Shown here in pieces: positions 6,135 to 7,569 of a stretch of 7,569 nucleotides of DNA (its first letter is position 1; each line of letters opens with the position of its first letter). This stretch comes from an uncultured Nitrospinaceae bacterium. Its GTDB lineage: Bacteria; Nitrospinota; Nitrospinia; Nitrospinales; VA-1. Under the pieces are notes generated by a model. The model did not search any database. It had not been told where the DNA came from and saw only the letters and a list, made by a program, of their open reading frames with translations. The DNA is taken from assembly GCA_913043155.1 (NCBI GenBank), contig CAJWLY010000076.1:1-7569 (forward strand), given 5' to 3'. The translations under genes were made by a program, and so were the position numbers.

Positions 6135-6734
6135 TCAGGATAGCAAGTTTAAGCTTTTTTTGATGAGGTTTTCCAAGGAGACTTTTTGTTGTCCCTGGGA
6201 ATAAATAGATTTCAACGTTTTTTCCACCTCGTTTTTCTTGTAACCGAGGTTGACTAGGGCAGACAGCGCATCGTCGAAGAGTCCGTTACGCGGTACAGAG
6301 TCTTCCGTCTTCGCGGCAAACTCCCGTGAGATGTTCGCTAGCTTATCGCGCATCTCCAGCGTTAGCCGTTCTGCCATTTTGCGTCCGATTCCGGGTATGG
6401 TGTTGAGTTTGCCGACGTCGCTGGAATTGATGGCAGACAGCAGGTCTGCAGGGGACATGCCTGAAAGAATTGTCACCGCCAATTTGGGTCCGACTTTATT
6501 GATGGTGATGAGTTGCTCGAAAATCTTCAGCTCTTCCTCCGTATAGAATCCGAAAAGTTTAAGTGCTGCTTCGCGCAGGTGGGTGTGGATGTTCAGGGAT
6601 ACCTCGCGGCCTACGTCTGGCAACGCGTAGAAGGTGGACAACGGAACGAAGACCTGATAGCCCACACCGTTGACATCGACCACGATGTGATCCGGCGATT
6701 TGTGAGTGAGCTTGCCCGTGAGATGCGCGATCAT
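6135..6734 (-). CDS. ruvA: Holliday junction DNA-binding subunit RuvA
   Basis: This 199-residue protein aligns without gaps to the first part of E. coli RuvA (203). Domain I is an OB-fold (1-63, starting MIAHLTGKL and including VNGVGYQV). Domain II has two helix-hairpin-helix motifs, NKVGPKLAVTIL (79-90) and IPGIGRKMAERL (113-124). A flexible linker follows at about 135-150, and the C-terminal three-helix domain (about 152-199, with ALVNLGYKKNEVEKTL) contacts RuvB. RuvA tetramers bind and flatten the four-way junction. The acidic pin normally reads R54-E55-D56; here it is R54-E55-A56, so one acidic residue is lost. The start overlaps the ruvC stop as ATGA, and AGGGA (6737-6741) lies just upstream inside ruvC, so translation is probably coupled. 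Confidence 0.97.
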   Translation of the reverse strand: MIAHLTGKLTHKSPDHIVVDVNGVGYQVFVPLSTFYALPDVGREVSLNIHTHLREAALKLFGFYTEEELKIFEQLITINKVGPKLAVTILSGMSPADLLSAINSSDVGKLNTIPGIGRKMAERLTLEMRDKLANISREFAAKTEDSVPRNGLFDDALSALVNLGYKKNEVEKTLKSIYSQGQQKVSLENLIKKSLNLLS

Positions 6735-7231
6735 GTTCCCTGGGCCTGAAGCCGCTCGTTGGCTGACGCGGCATGGAGGTGACAGATGGCGATAGCCAGC
6801 GCGTCCGAAGAATCGAACGGTTCCGGCTTTTCCTTGAGTTTTAGAAGTGCAGTGACCATATCCTGCACCTGTTCTTTTTCCGCTCGCCCGTAACCGACGA
6901 CCGCCTGCTTGACTTCCAGTGGGGTGTACTCGGCGATGGGTTTATTCTCGTTGACGGCAGCGAGCAGGATGGCTCCGCGTGTCTGTCCCAGTTTCAGTGC
7001 CGACTTGGCGTTACTGGCAAAAAACAGGTCCTCTACCGCTACTTCATGGGGGTTGAATTTCTGGATCGTTAGAACGAGTTTGTCGTAGATAGCTTTGAGG
7101 CGGTCGGGGAAGGGGGCACTCGACTTGCTTTTTATGCTCCCCCAGTGGACCACCTGAAGGCTGCCTCGAATTTCTTCGACGATGCCGTATCCGGTACAGT
7201 TGCTTCCCGGATCGATGCCCATTACGCGCAT
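6731..7231 (-). CDS. ruvC: Crossover junction endodeoxyribonuclease RuvC
   Basis: This 166-residue resolvase is slightly shorter than the E. coli protein (173). The RNase H-like fold starts with MGIDPGSNCTGYG. The four acidic catalytic residues are present: D7, E67 (VAVEDLFFA), D140 and D143 (DSSDALAIA). The conserved blocks SALKLGQTRGA (77-87) and VKQAVVGYGRAEKEQV (107-122) are also intact. RuvC cuts the two opposed strands of a Holliday junction held by RuvA, using divalent metal. The ATG at 7231 places the first aspartate where the family has it; another ATG three codons later is possible. It lies 93 bases after the yebC stop, overlaps ruvA by four bases, and has a weak GGAA ribosome binding site. 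No convincing promoter is visible in the gap from yebC, so it may be read from upstream. Confidence 0.97.
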   Translation of the reverse strand: MRVMGIDPGSNCTGYGIVEEIRGSLQVVHWGSIKSKSSAPFPDRLKAIYDKLVLTIQKFNPHEVAVEDLFFASNAKSALKLGQTRGAILLAAVNENKPIAEYTPLEVKQAVVGYGRAEKEQVQDMVTALLKLKEKPEPFDSSDALAIAICHLHAASANERLQAQGT

Positions 7232-7324
7232 AGGTTTTCCAGGGTCGGATTTTGGGATGCGAGTTTAAGGGGAGTCAACATAATCAACTCGAGAAGGTAA
7301 AAAGAATGATTCCTGCACAAATGG

Positions 7325-7569
7325 TCAGGATTCCTGCTCGATGGCTGCCATCACCTCATCGGTGATGTCGAAGTTGGAATAAACCTTCTGGATGTCATCG
7401 TGATCCTCTAGTTCATCCATCAGGCGAAGCAGTGATTTGCAGTGTTTCTCCTCGACGCCCACCGTATTTTGTGGTAGGCGGGTCAGTTCCGCCGATTCAA
7501 CTTTAATGCCAGCGCTATCGATTGCCTTGCGCACCGATTCGAAATTCTCCATGGGGGTGGTGATCTCGT
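7325..7569 (-). CDS. yebC: C-terminal part of a YebC/TACO1-family protein, cut by the window edge
   Basis: Eighty codons and the stop are visible; the open frame continues past the window end. EITTPMENFESVRKAI corresponds to the YebC segment around EVYTAPEDFEAVRDAL of E. coli. It is followed by KVESAELTRLPQNTV, LLRLMDELEDHDDIQKVYSN and a DITDEV ending, the normal C-terminus of the family. An internal ATG at 7552 is within the conserved region and is not the start. YebC/TACO1 proteins were long called transcriptional regulators; more recent work ties them to ribosomes and relief of stalling. The gene commonly lies next to ruvC, as here, with a 93-base gap. The N-terminal two thirds are outside the window, so completeness cannot be judged. 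Confidence 0.95.
   Translation of the reverse strand, partial: EITTPMENFESVRKAIDSAGIKVESAELTRLPQNTVGVEEKHCKSLLRLMDELEDHDDIQKVYSNFDITDEVMAAIEQES

Noticed and set aside
6119..6149. Inverted repeat AACTTG/CAAGTT around the ruvA stop codon.
   Set aside because: Only six pairs with a 19-base loop and no T run after it on either strand; no support for a terminator.
7260..7291. Inverted repeat CGAGTT/AACTCG in the yebC-ruvC gap, with TTGATT and TTGACT hexamers nearby, considered as an operator or promoter.
   Set aside because: The stem is six pairs with a 20-base loop, and no -10 box lies at a usable distance from either hexamer.
7308..7337. Nine-base direct repeat GATTCCTGC (7308-7316 and 7329-7337) at the end of yebC.
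   Set aside because: Two short copies, one inside the coding region, with no flanking structure; consistent with chance.

Overview
The window is ordinary bacterial chromosome, densely coded and roughly half G+C by eye. It carries two minus-strand gene groups with a single plus-strand gene between them. A periplasmic multihaem c-type cytochrome fusion, a Dsb-type thioredoxin protein and a carboxy-terminal processing protease indicate a Gram-negative, respiring bacterium. The gene content and protein style suggest something like Nitrospinota or Desulfobacterota, but this is an impression and no marker here settles the phylum.

Layout, left to right: (i) positions 1-38 hold the first codons of an unidentified minus-strand gene that runs off the window. 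(ii) 88-3735 is a minus-strand envelope group, transcribed right to left: a metallophosphoesterase-like/tetrahaem cytochrome fusion, a DsbA-like thiol-disulfide protein, then an S41 protease (CtpA). (iii) 3736-3945 is a divergent promoter region. (iv) 3946-4824, on the plus strand, is a PHP-domain phosphoesterase of the YciV/TrpH (RNase AM) family. (v) 4825-4977 lies between convergent gene ends. (vi) 4978-7569, on the minus strand, is the Holliday junction gene cluster in the order yebC (C-terminal part only), ruvC, ruvA, ruvB.

The ruv genes encode the complete RuvABC machine: RuvA binds the four-way junction, RuvB drives branch migration, and RuvC cuts. ruvC and ruvA overlap by an ATGA, so they are probably translationally coupled. 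ruvB sits 131 bases further on, behind a leader with a strong Shine-Dalgarno sequence, a facing pyrimidine tract and a nine-codon open frame. The envelope group could be a redox and quality-control unit: the DsbA-like protein could act on cysteines of exported proteins such as the neighbouring cytochrome, and CtpA could process or degrade envelope proteins. That link rests on gene order alone.

I found no mobile element, CRISPR array, tRNA, rRNA or clear new multi-gene system. The points most worth a second look are the degenerate metal site and Cys-x-Cys motif of the phosphoesterase/cytochrome fusion, the loss of one RuvA acidic-pin residue, the ruvB leader, and a repeat-like N-terminal extension in CtpA. 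No gap between genes exceeds 300 bases; the largest is 210 bases, using the start preferred here for the cytochrome fusion.
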